A DNA stretch of 22,584 nucleotides, taken from the NCBI GenBank assembly GCA_963976395.1, contig CAXBLG010000052.1:1-22584 (forward strand), given 5' to 3'. The position numbers were made by a program, and so were the translations under genes. Under the pieces are notes generated by a model. The model was not told the origin of the DNA, did no database searches, and saw only the letters and a program-made list of their open reading frames with translations. Below are positions 7,001 to 13,817 of the stretch, one piece after another. The stretch is from UBA11612 sp963976395. Its GTDB lineage: Bacteria > Pseudomonadota > Alphaproteobacteria > Rhodospirillales > Rhodospirillaceae. The first letter of the stretch is position 1, and each line of letters opens with the position of its first letter.

Positions 7001-8216
7001 CGAAAGTCTTGCTAAAGACCGTGACGACGAGAAAGCTATTCTGGATCGCAGCTTTAATGATCGCCTGAAACCCCTGATCATCGGCAAGAAGATCGTTGCC
7101 GGACCCAAGGGCGTTGAAATCGATTCGAAAGTGACTGACGAAGTTCTGGCAAATCTTTCCCCGGGTCAGTGGAAGCAAATCTCCGTCGCCAATGATAAGA
7201 CGATGGAAGAAATCGAAGACATGAAGCGGTCGTTGAACGACAGCTTGGTGGTCATCGACAAGCGGTTCGAGAACAAAGTCGAAAAACTGCAACGTGGTGA
7301 TGAACTGCCCCCGGGCGTTCTGAAAATGGTCAAAGTCTTTGTTGCGGTGAAGCGCAAGCTTCAGCCGGGCGATAAGATGGCCGGACGTCACGGTAATAAG
7401 GGTGTGATCTCGAAAATTCTTCCGATCGAAGATATGCCGCACCTTGATGACGGAACCCCGGCGGATATCGTTTTGAATCCTTTGGGCGTGCCATCGCGCA
7501 TGAACGTCGGCCAAATTCTTGAAACTCACCTGGGCTGGGCGTGTCGTAATCTCGGTCAGCAAATTGGCCGGGCGCTTGATGTCTATCGCACTAGCCACTC
7601 TGATCGTGAGCTGCGGGCGGCAATGAAAAGCGCATACGGCGAAAAGACCTATAAAAAAGACCTTCATGATTTGGATGAGTCTCAACTCGCCGAAATCGCG
7701 GGAACGGTTCGTAACGGGATCGCGATTGCCACGCCGGTTTTTGATGGGGCTCGTGAAGCCGATATCGTCGAGATGCTGGAAACGGCGGGGCTGGATACAT
7801 CTGGACAGGTCACGCTTTATGATGGTGCGACCGGAGAGCCGTTCGATCGGAAAGTGACGGTGGGCTACATTTATATGCTCAAACTCCATCACTTGGTGGA
7901 CGATAAGATCCACGCACGTTCCATTGGACCGTACTCACTCGTCACGCAGCAGCCGCTGGGTGGTAAGGCACAGTTCGGCGGACAGCGGTTCGGTGAAATG
8001 GAAGTTTGGGCTCTTGAAGCTTACGGCGCGGCGTACACCTTGCAGGAAATGTTGACGGTTAAGTCCGATGACGTGTCTGGCCGTACCAAGGTTTATGAAG
8101 CGATCGTACGCGGTGACGACACATTCGAAGCGGGTATCCCAGAGTCCTTCAACGTGTTGGTCAAGGAAATGCGGTCCTTGGGTCTCGATGTCGAATTGAG
8201 TCACAGCGATAAGTAG
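4038..8216 (+). CDS. rpoB: DNA-directed RNA polymerase subunit beta
   Basis: RpoB forms one jaw of core RNA polymerase and contributes to the active site and to the rifampicin pocket. The 1392-residue protein is full length; the alphaproteobacterial form is somewhat longer than the 1342 residues of E. coli. The rifampicin region lies at about 542-570. Residues equivalent to E. coli D516, H526 and S531 are D552, H562 and S567, i.e. the sensitive-type residues. ETPEGPNIG is at 598-606. The basic motif near the catalytic centre, KMAGRHGNKG (1113-1122), retains both key lysines. GGACGAGG precedes the ATG at 4038. It is followed after 93 bp by rpoC. A structured 231-bp leader separates it from rplL and probably sets its output below that of the L10/L12 genes. 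Confidence 0.99.
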   Translation: MTKSLSGLKRVRKDFGRIPLVAPMPNLIEVQKSSYDKFLQAESPLDVRQKSGLWDVFKSVFPIKDFAGKGELEFVGYDLEAPKYDVEECQQRGLTFSAPLKVTLRLVVWDVDEETGARSVRDIKEQDVYMGDMPLMTDHGTFVINGTERVIVSQMHRSPGVFFDHDKGKTHSSGKYLFAARVIPYRGSWLDFEFDSKDLVYVRIDRRRKLPVTTLLYALDNLETEKLRVKRSKDDRAVDAQEVKGMSSEEILSFFYDSQVISRDKKGWRTDYIADKMRGMKLMFDLVDAKTGRVKVEAGGKLSPRIAAKLEKDGLKELRLQPEELIGRYVAEDIVNTKTGEIYIEASDEITEEILAALDEAGVDEMKVLFVDGIHAGPYIRNTLALDKNTSRDEALVDIYRVMRPGEPPTLETAETLFQGLFFDSERYDLSSVGRVKMNARLNMSNDDVPDTVRHLRKDDILRIIKVLVELKDGRGEIDDIDHLGNRRVRSVGELMENQYRVGLLRMERAIRERMSSVDIDTVMPHDLINAKPAAATVREFFGSSQLSQFMDQTNPLSEITHKRRLSALGPGGLTRERAGFEVRDVHPTHYGRICPIETPEGPNIGLINSLATFARVNQYGFIESPYRKVENARVTKDVVYLSAMEEGRYNIAQANEPVDDKDVLVNDLVSCRRAGNAMLLPPGDIHYMDVSPKQLVSVAAALIPFLENDDANRALMGSNMQRQAVPLLRAEAPLVGTGVEEAVARDSGAATVARRSGVVQQVDAERIVVRATEETEASAPGVDIYRLLKFQRSNQNTCINQRPLVKVGGLVTKGDIIADGPSTDLGELALGRNVLVAFMPWNGYNFEDSILISERIVRDDVFTSIHIEEFEVMARDTKLGQEEITRDIPNVGEEALRSLDEAGIVYVGAEVAAGDILVGKVTPKGESPVTPEEKLLRAIFGEKASDVRDTSLRVPPGAQGTIVEVRVFNRRGVDKDERALAIERQEIESLAKDRDDEKAILDRSFNDRLKPLIIGKKIVAGPKGVEIDSKVTDEVLANLSPGQWKQISVANDKTMEEIEDMKRSLNDSLVVIDKRFENKVEKLQRGDELPPGVLKMVKVFVAVKRKLQPGDKMAGRHGNKGVISKILPIEDMPHLDDGTPADIVLNPLGVPSRMNVGQILETHLGWACRNLGQQIGRALDVYRTSHSDRELRAAMKSAYGEKTYKKDLHDLDESQLAEIAGTVRNGIAIATPVFDGAREADIVEMLETAGLDTSGQVTLYDGATGEPFDRKVTVGYIYMLKLHHLVDDKIHARSIGPYSLVTQQPLGGKAQFGGQRFGEMEVWALEAYGAAYTLQEMLTVKSDDVSGRTKVYEAIVRGDDTFEAGIPESFNVLVKEMRSLGLDVELSHSDK

Positions 8217-8235
8217 CGTCAGCGGAATTTGAAAA

Positions 8236-8280
8236 GCCGGTGCGAGGCGATAGGCCAAACACCTTGTAGCTTCGACCGGC
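8236..8280 (+). promoter_or_regulatory. Hairpin in the rpoB-rpoC spacer
   Basis: GCCGGT (8236-8241) pairs with ACCGGC (8275-8280), and CGA (8243-8245) with TCG (8272-8274) after one bulged base. It lies in the 93-bp spacer, about a dozen bases before the rpoC Shine-Dalgarno TAGGAGA. There is no U-run, so it is not a terminator. It may be an mRNA stability or processing element. Confidence 0.35.
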
Positions 8281-8309
8281 GGTCAAGGCTCCTTTAGGAG
8301 AAAAGACAG

Positions 8310-11300
8310 ATGAATGAACTAACAAAAATTTTCGGCCAAGTTGCAGGTACGTCTGAGTCTTTCGACCAGATCCGAATTTCTCTAGCTAGCCCGGAGAAAA
8401 TTCGATCGTGGTCCTACGGCGAAATCAAAAAGCCGGAAACCATCAATTATCGCACCTTTAAACCGGAGCGGGACGGTCTGTTCTGCGCGCGTATCTTTGG
8501 CCCGATCAAGGATTACGAATGCTTGTGCGGTAAGTACAAGCGCATGAAGTACAAGGGCATCATCTGCGAAAAGTGCGGCGTTGAAGTCACGCTTTCGAAG
8601 GTGCGCCGTGAGCGCATGGGCCACATCGAGTTGGCCGCGCCGGTTGCTCATATCTGGTTCATGAAGTCTCTGCCGAGCCGTATCGGGCTTTTACTCGACA
8701 TGACGCTGAAGGATCTCGAGCGGGTTTTGTATTTCGAGAACTATATCGTCATCGAGCCGGGCATGACGCCGCTACAGCCGAAAGAGTTGCTGAATGAAGA
8801 CAGCTTCCAGAACGCTGTCGAAGAATACGGCCAAGATAGTTTTCGCTACGGCATTGGCGCTGAAGCCATCCGTGAAATTCTGACCTCGATTGACCTTGAA
8901 GAACTCAAGGCGGAAATGCGTATCGAGTTGAAGGAAACCGGATCGGAAGCCAAACGTAAGAAGTTGGTTAAGCGCTTGAAGTTGGTTGACAGCTTCCTGG
9001 CCTCCGGTGCGCGTCCGGAATGGATGATCTTGGAAGTGATTCCGGTCATTCCGCCGGAACTGCGTCCGCTCGTTCCGCTGGATGGTGGCCGTTTCGCGAC
9101 CTCAGATCTGAACGATCTTTATCGCCGCGTCATCAATCGTAACAATCGCTTGAAGCGTCTTATTGAATTGCGTGCTCCGGAAATTATTATCCGGAACGAA
9201 AAGCGCATGCTTCAGGAATCAGTCGACGCCTTGTTCGACAACGGTCGTCGTGGTCGCGCTATCACGGGCGCTAACAAGCGTCCGCTGAAGTCACTGTCGG
9301 ATATGCTCAAAGGCAAGCAAGGGCGGTTCCGTCAGAACTTGCTTGGTAAGCGCGTAGATTACTCCGGCCGTTCGGTTATCGTCGTTGGTCCGGAATTGAA
9401 GCTGCACCAGTGCGGTATTCCTAAGAAAATGGCGCTCGAACTATTCAAGCCCTTCGTCTACTCAAAGCTTGAGTTGTACGGAATGGCCACCACTATTAAA
9501 GCGGCCAAGCGCATGGTGGAAAAAGAGCGGCCCGAAGTTTGGGACATCCTCGAAGAGGTGATCCGCGAACATCCGGTTCTATTGAACCGCGCGCCGACAT
9601 TGCACCGTCTCGGCATTCAGGCGTTCGAGCCTGTGCTGATTGAAGGTAAGGCCATTCAGCTGCATCCGCTGGTGTGTACTGCCTTTAACGCCGACTTCGA
9701 CGGCGACCAAATGGCCGTACACGTACCGTTGTCATTGGAAGCGCAGTTAGAAGCGCGCGTGTTGATGATGTCTACCAACAACATCCTCAGCCCGGCCAAC
9801 GGCAAGCCGATCATCGTACCGACTCAGGATATGATTCTCGGCCTGTACTACGCCACGATGGATAATGAAGGCGAGAAGGGCGAGGGCATGATGTTCGGCA
9901 GCGTTGCCGAAATTGAACATGCGCTGCAAGCCAAGGCCGTGTCTTTGCACGCCCGGATTAAAGCTCGCTATACGACGGTTGATGAAAATAACAAGCCGGT
10001 AACTTCGGTCGTAGAGACCACACCAGGCCGTATGCTGCTGGCGGAAGAATTGCCGCGCCACGCCTCGGTGCCCTTTGAGCTCGTGAACCGCCTTCTGCGT
10101 AAGAAGGACATCACCGAGGTCATCGACATCGTTTATCGTCACTGCGGCCAGAAAAAGACTGTTATTTTCTGTGACCACATCATGGTGCTGGGCTTTAAAT
10201 TTGCGGCGCGCGCCGGCATTTCCTTCGGTAAGGATGACCTGATCATTCCGAAGTCGAAGGACGGCATGGTCAAGAAGACCGAAAACCAAGTGAAGGAATT
10301 CGAGCAACAGTATCAAGACGGCCTGATCACTCAGGGCGAGAAGTACAACAAAGTGGTTGATGCTTGGTCGCACTGTACTGAAGAAGTGGCCGAGGCCATG
10401 ATGAAGGAAATTCAGAAGATTGAATCTGGAAAGTCCATTAACTCGGTCTACATGATGGCGCATTCAGGTGCGCGTGGTTCTGCCGCTCAGATGAAGCAGC
10501 TTGCCGGTATGCGTGGTCTTATGGCCAAGCCGTCGGGCGAGATCATCGAAACGCCGATCATCTCGAACTTCAAAGAAGGCTTGAACGTGCTGGAGTACTT
10601 TAACTCCACTCACGGTGCGCGTAAGGGCCTTGCCGATACTGCGCTTAAAACCGCGAACTCCGGGTATCTGACCCGGCGTTTGGTCGACGTCGCTCAGGAC
10701 GCGATCATCATTGAAGATGATTGCGAAACCACCGAAGGCGTGACGACGACTCCGCTGATGGAAGGTGGAGACATTGTGTTGTCCCTGGGCGAGCGCGTCT
10801 TGGGCCGCGTGACAAACGAAGACATCTTGAATCCGGAGACCGGTGAAAAGGTGTACAAACGCGGCACGCTTCTGTCTGAAGCGGAAGTGGAAGTGATTGG
10901 GAAACTCGAAATTGAGAGTCTCAAAATCCGCTCACCGCTCACATGCGCGACCGTTGGTGGTGTATGTGCCAGATGTTACGGGCGCGATTTAGCGCGCGGG
11001 ACCATCGTCAACACCGGCGAGGCTGTCGGCGTTATAGCAGCGCAGTCCATCGGTGAGCCGGGCACTCAGTTGACCATGCGGACGTTCCATATTGGCGGTG
11101 CGGCGCAGCGTGGCGCCGAGCAGTCGAGTATTGAATCCGTGTTCGACGCCAAAGTGACAATCATCAACCGTGCCGTTGTGAAGAACAGCGACAAGATCAT
11201 GATTGTGATGTCGCGTAATTGCGAAATCGTATTGGTGGACGACCTCGGACGTGAGAAGGCCCGCCATCGTGTGCCCTACGGCGCCAAACTGTTTGTCGAT

Positions 11301-12503
11301 GACAAGCAGCAGGTGGAGAAGGGCCAGAAGATGGCCGAGTGGGATCCGTACACCTTGCCGATTGTCACCGAAAAGGCCGGTATCGTTCACTACATGGACC
11401 TCGTTGAAGGTATCTCGGTGCGCGAGACGCTCGACGAAGCCACCGGTATCGCCTCCAAAGTGGTGGTCGATTGGAAGCAGCAACCGAAAGGTTCCGATTT
11501 GAAGCCGCGCATTACGTTGCGCGACAAGTCAGCGGAACAAGGCGGGGAAGTGCTGACCTTGGACAACGGCCTCGAGGCTCGCTACTTCCTCAGCGTCGAT
11601 TCTGTTCTGTCTGTGGATAATGGCGAGAAGGTCAACGCGGGCGACGTGCTGGCCCGTATTCCGCGGGAAAGCTCGAAGACTCGCGATATTACTGGTGGTT
11701 TGCCTCGGGTGGCGGAGCTGTTCGAAGCCCGCAAGCCGAAGGATCACGCCATTATTGCCGAGATTGAAGGCCGGGTGGAGTTCGGTAAGGACTACAAGGC
11801 CAAGCGCCGCATTGTCGTGAGACCCGACAAGGGCGATCCCTCCGAGTACATGGTGCCGAAGGGCAAGCACTTGGCCGTTCAGGAAGGCGATTACGTTCGC
11901 AAGGGCGACCCGCTGTTGGACGGCAATCCGGTGCTCCACGACATCCTGCGTGTCATGGGCGTCGAAGCGCTGGCCCAGTATTTGATTAAAGAAATCCAGG
12001 ACGTCTATCGTCTCCAGGGCGTGAAGATCAACGATAAGCACATCGAGGTGATTGTTCGCCAGATGCTGCAAAAGGTCGAGATCGTCGATGGCGGGGATAC
12101 TACCTTCTTGGTCGGCGAGTTGCCGGACAAGCTGGAGTTCGATGCGGAAAACGCGAAAGTGAAGGCCGAGGGCGGAAAGCCGGCACAGGCTTTGCCGGTG
12201 CTCCAGGGCATCACCAAGGCATCGCTGCAAACCCAATCGTTTATTTCGGCCGCGTCTTTCCAAGAAACGACTCGGGTGCTCACCGAAGCCGCTGTGACCG
12301 GCAAAGTGGACAGTTTGATCGGCCTGAAGGAAAACGTGATTGTTGGACGCTTGATCCCGGCTGGTACGGGCGCGCTGATGAACCGCTTGAAGTCCCTAGC
12401 CGCGACTCGCGACCTGGAACTTCAGGCCAACAAGGCGCCGCCGGTTGCTCTGTTGCCGGCCGAAGAACCGGTCGAATCCACCGATACGGAGGCCTCCATT
12501 TAG
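8310..12503 (+). CDS. rpoC: DNA-directed RNA polymerase subunit beta'
   Basis: RpoC carries the catalytic magnesium site, bridge helix, trigger loop and clamp of RNA polymerase. The 1397 residues match the full-length family (E. coli 1407). The N-terminal zinc site is C71, C73, C86 and C89. The catalytic loop NADFDGDQ spans 460-467, with the metal-binding aspartates at 462, 464 and 466. The second zinc site is C805, C879, C886 and C889. The trigger-loop region VIAAQSIGEPGTQLTMRTFH ends at H927, with M923, R924 and H927 at the substrate-contacting positions. TAGGAGAAA precedes the ATG. The gene ends 31 bp before a strong terminator, closing the rpoBC unit. No missing key residue or frameshift was seen. 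Confidence 0.99.
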   Translation: MNELTKIFGQVAGTSESFDQIRISLASPEKIRSWSYGEIKKPETINYRTFKPERDGLFCARIFGPIKDYECLCGKYKRMKYKGIICEKCGVEVTLSKVRRERMGHIELAAPVAHIWFMKSLPSRIGLLLDMTLKDLERVLYFENYIVIEPGMTPLQPKELLNEDSFQNAVEEYGQDSFRYGIGAEAIREILTSIDLEELKAEMRIELKETGSEAKRKKLVKRLKLVDSFLASGARPEWMILEVIPVIPPELRPLVPLDGGRFATSDLNDLYRRVINRNNRLKRLIELRAPEIIIRNEKRMLQESVDALFDNGRRGRAITGANKRPLKSLSDMLKGKQGRFRQNLLGKRVDYSGRSVIVVGPELKLHQCGIPKKMALELFKPFVYSKLELYGMATTIKAAKRMVEKERPEVWDILEEVIREHPVLLNRAPTLHRLGIQAFEPVLIEGKAIQLHPLVCTAFNADFDGDQMAVHVPLSLEAQLEARVLMMSTNNILSPANGKPIIVPTQDMILGLYYATMDNEGEKGEGMMFGSVAEIEHALQAKAVSLHARIKARYTTVDENNKPVTSVVETTPGRMLLAEELPRHASVPFELVNRLLRKKDITEVIDIVYRHCGQKKTVIFCDHIMVLGFKFAARAGISFGKDDLIIPKSKDGMVKKTENQVKEFEQQYQDGLITQGEKYNKVVDAWSHCTEEVAEAMMKEIQKIESGKSINSVYMMAHSGARGSAAQMKQLAGMRGLMAKPSGEIIETPIISNFKEGLNVLEYFNSTHGARKGLADTALKTANSGYLTRRLVDVAQDAIIIEDDCETTEGVTTTPLMEGGDIVLSLGERVLGRVTNEDILNPETGEKVYKRGTLLSEAEVEVIGKLEIESLKIRSPLTCATVGGVCARCYGRDLARGTIVNTGEAVGVIAAQSIGEPGTQLTMRTFHIGGAAQRGAEQSSIESVFDAKVTIINRAVVKNSDKIMIVMSRNCEIVLVDDLGREKARHRVPYGAKLFVDDKQQVEKGQKMAEWDPYTLPIVTEKAGIVHYMDLVEGISVRETLDEATGIASKVVVDWKQQPKGSDLKPRITLRDKSAEQGGEVLTLDNGLEARYFLSVDSVLSVDNGEKVNAGDVLARIPRESSKTRDITGGLPRVAELFEARKPKDHAIIAEIEGRVEFGKDYKAKRRIVVRPDKGDPSEYMVPKGKHLAVQEGDYVRKGDPLLDGNPVLHDILRVMGVEALAQYLIKEIQDVYRLQGVKINDKHIEVIVRQMLQKVEIVDGGDTTFLVGELPDKLEFDAENAKVKAEGGKPAQALPVLQGITKASLQTQSFISAASFQETTRVLTEAAVTGKVDSLIGLKENVIVGRLIPAGTGALMNRLKSLAATRDLELQANKAPPVALLPAEEPVESTDTEASI

Positions 12504-12534
12504 GCTCCATCACTAAAAACCGCCGTTTTTGGCG

Positions 12535-12564
12535 AAATGGGGGGCTTCGGCCCCCCATTTTTTT
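12535..12564 (+). terminator. Rho-independent terminator after rpoC
   Basis: Six Gs and a C (12539-12545) pair with G and six Cs (12550-12556) around a TTCG tetraloop (12546-12549). The stem is extended by AAAT/ATTT and followed by seven Ts (12558-12564). It is a canonical intrinsic terminator that separates rpoBC from the str operon. Confidence 0.95.
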
Positions 12565-12600
12565 GCTCATCACTTGCACCCAAGATGCCCGTAACCCTGT

Positions 12601-12663
12601 GAAAAATCGAAAAAAAACTAAGTTCAATCAGCGCTTGACGGGGTGAGGGGCCATACGTATATT
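12601..12663 (+). promoter_or_regulatory. Strong str operon promoter with AT-rich upstream segment
   Basis: TTGACG (12635-12640) and TATATT (12658-12663) are 17 bp apart, near-consensus for the housekeeping sigma factor; transcription should start near 12670. An A/T-rich stretch with an eight-A run (about 12601-12630) sits directly upstream of the -35 and could act as an UP element. This is the clearest promoter in the window, as expected for a highly expressed ribosomal operon isolated by a terminator. Confidence 0.85.
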
Positions 12664-12669
12664 CCGCCC

Positions 12670-12923
12670 CGTTCTTGAAGGCGTCCGGTGGTAGAGCCGT
12701 TTTTGCGCTCTAGACGCGGATAGCAGTCGAACAAGCAAAGACATAGTGGTTCTCAGGGGCCAATTTCGTAACCGGAGCTTTTTAGTTCCGGAAGGACCGG
12801 TGCACCCGGTTTTTTCGCGCTTTGGGGCGTTGCAATTGGCGTGTTCGATTGCTGCGTTGCCATAAGGGGCGCGGGACGATGACATTTGAAGTTAGGGCCG
12901 GGTAGGCCGAGGGATTTATTAAG
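12670..12923 (+). promoter_or_regulatory. Long structured 5' leader of rpsL
   Basis: About 250 nt separate the predicted transcription start from rpsL. Three structural layers are visible. Hairpin I nests GCGTC/GACGC (12681-12685/12713-12717) around AGAGC/GCTCT (12693-12697/12707-12711). A 7-bp long-range helix pairs GCCAATT (12759-12765) with AATTGGC (12834-12840). It encloses hairpin II, CCGGA/TCCGG (12772-12776/12787-12791), and hairpin III (12796-12810), which is followed by a U-run. The rpsL Shine-Dalgarno GAGGG is at about 12908-12912. The base pairing is seen; function as a regulatory leader is inferred. Confidence 0.5.
12796..12815 (+). terminator. Terminator-like attenuator hairpin in the rpsL leader
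   Basis: ACCGG (12796-12800) pairs with CCGGT (12806-12810) around TGCAC and is followed directly by a six-T run (12810-12815). The stem is only 5 bp, so on its own it would be a weak terminator. Four CCGG blocks (12772, 12788, 12797 and 12806) allow mutually exclusive pairings, a pattern suited to conditional termination. Confidence 0.45.
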
Positions 12924-13295
12924 ATGCCGACGATTAACCAGATGGTCCGGAAGGGCCGCCGCACTCCGATCAATCGCAACAAAGTGCCGGCGCTGCAAAG
13001 CTGCCCGCAAAAGCGTGGAGTGTGTACGCGCGTGTACACGACAACGCCGAAGAAGCCGAACTCGGCTCTGCGTAAGGTGGCTCGTGTGCGCCTGACCAAT
13101 CAGTTTGAAGTCACCAGCTATATTCCTGGTGAAGGGCATAACCTTCAAGAGCACTCCGTGGTGATGATCCGCGGCGGTCGTGTGAAGGATTTGCCGGGTG
13201 TTCGTTATCATATCATTCGAGGCACGCTTGATACGCAGGGCGTGAATGACCGTCGCCAACGCCGTTCTAAGTACGGCGCGAAGCGGCCGAAGTAA
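12924..13295 (+). CDS. rpsL: 30S ribosomal protein S12
   Basis: S12 sits at the decoding centre and controls fidelity; it is the classic streptomycin target. The 123 residues match the family. The conserved CPQKRGVCTRVYTTTPKKPN segment (about 27-46) contains K43, and GRVKDLPGVRYH (85-96) contains K88 and D89, the latter the residue modified by RimO in some bacteria. All positions linked to streptomycin resistance are of the sensitive type. The ATG at 12924 has GAGGG about 11 bases upstream. It begins the str operon, is followed by only 20 bp before rpsG, and is preceded by a long structured leader. Confidence 0.98.
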   Translation: MPTINQMVRKGRRTPINRNKVPALQSCPQKRGVCTRVYTTTPKKPNSALRKVARVRLTNQFEVTSYIPGEGHNLQEHSVVMIRGGRVKDLPGVRYHIIRGTLDTQGVNDRRQRRSKYGAKRPK

Positions 13296-13315
13296 GCCAG
13301 TAAGAGGGTCTCGTC

Positions 13316-13786
13316 ATGTCACGCCGTCGTGCAGCCGAAAAACGCGAAATTATTCCTGACGCCAAGTTTGGCGATACGGTTCTCGCGAAATTTATTAACT
13401 CCATCATGATTCATGGGAAGAAGGGTGTGTCTGAGCGCATTGTGTATGGCGCTTTGGACCGGATCACCCAGAAGGCGGGTCAAGACGCCGTGAAGGTTTT
13501 TCATGAAGCGATTGAAAACATTAAGCCCACGGTAGAAGTGCGGTCGCGTCGCGTCGGTGGCGCAACGTACCAGGTTCCCGTGGAAGTGCGCCCGGAGCGG
13601 CGTCAGGCCTTGGCATTCCGCTGGCTTGTCTCCAATGCGCGTGGCCGCAACGAAAGCACCATGGTTGATAGGCTGTCCAACGAGTTGATGGATGCTGCGG
13701 CAAATCGCGGTGGTGCTGTTAAGAAGCGCGAGGATACACACCGTATGGCTGAAGCCAATCGGGCCTTCTCGCACTACCGCTGGTAA
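13316..13786 (+). CDS. rpsG: 30S ribosomal protein S7
   Basis: S7 nucleates assembly of the 30S head by binding the 3' major domain of 16S rRNA and lines the E and P sites. The 156 residues are the usual length. The start MSRRRAAEKREI, the beta-hairpin segment with VRSRRVGGATYQVPVEVRP (about 75-93) and the C-terminal HRMAEANRAFSHYRW are typical. AGAGGG precedes the ATG. In E. coli S7 represses the str operon by binding the roughly 100-nt rpsL-rpsG spacer; here the spacer is only 20 bp, too short for that site, so any autoregulation must use another target. Confidence 0.98.
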   Translation: MSRRRAAEKREIIPDAKFGDTVLAKFINSIMIHGKKGVSERIVYGALDRITQKAGQDAVKVFHEAIENIKPTVEVRSRRVGGATYQVPVEVRPERRQALAFRWLVSNARGRNESTMVDRLSNELMDAAANRGGAVKKREDTHRMAEANRAFSHYRW

Positions 13787-13817
13787 GCGTATCCATTCCG
13801 CGCGAAAGAACTGAATT

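Noticed and set aside
6726..7913. 395-codon open frame on the minus strand inside rpoB
   Set aside because: It lies wholly antisense to a conserved part of rpoB, with no supporting ribosome-binding site or family resemblance.
12879..12905. Eight-codon open frame (MTFEVRAG) in the rpsL leader
   Set aside because: It has no run of regulatory codons and only a poorly placed AAGGGG upstream; too short to support as a leader peptide without conservation.
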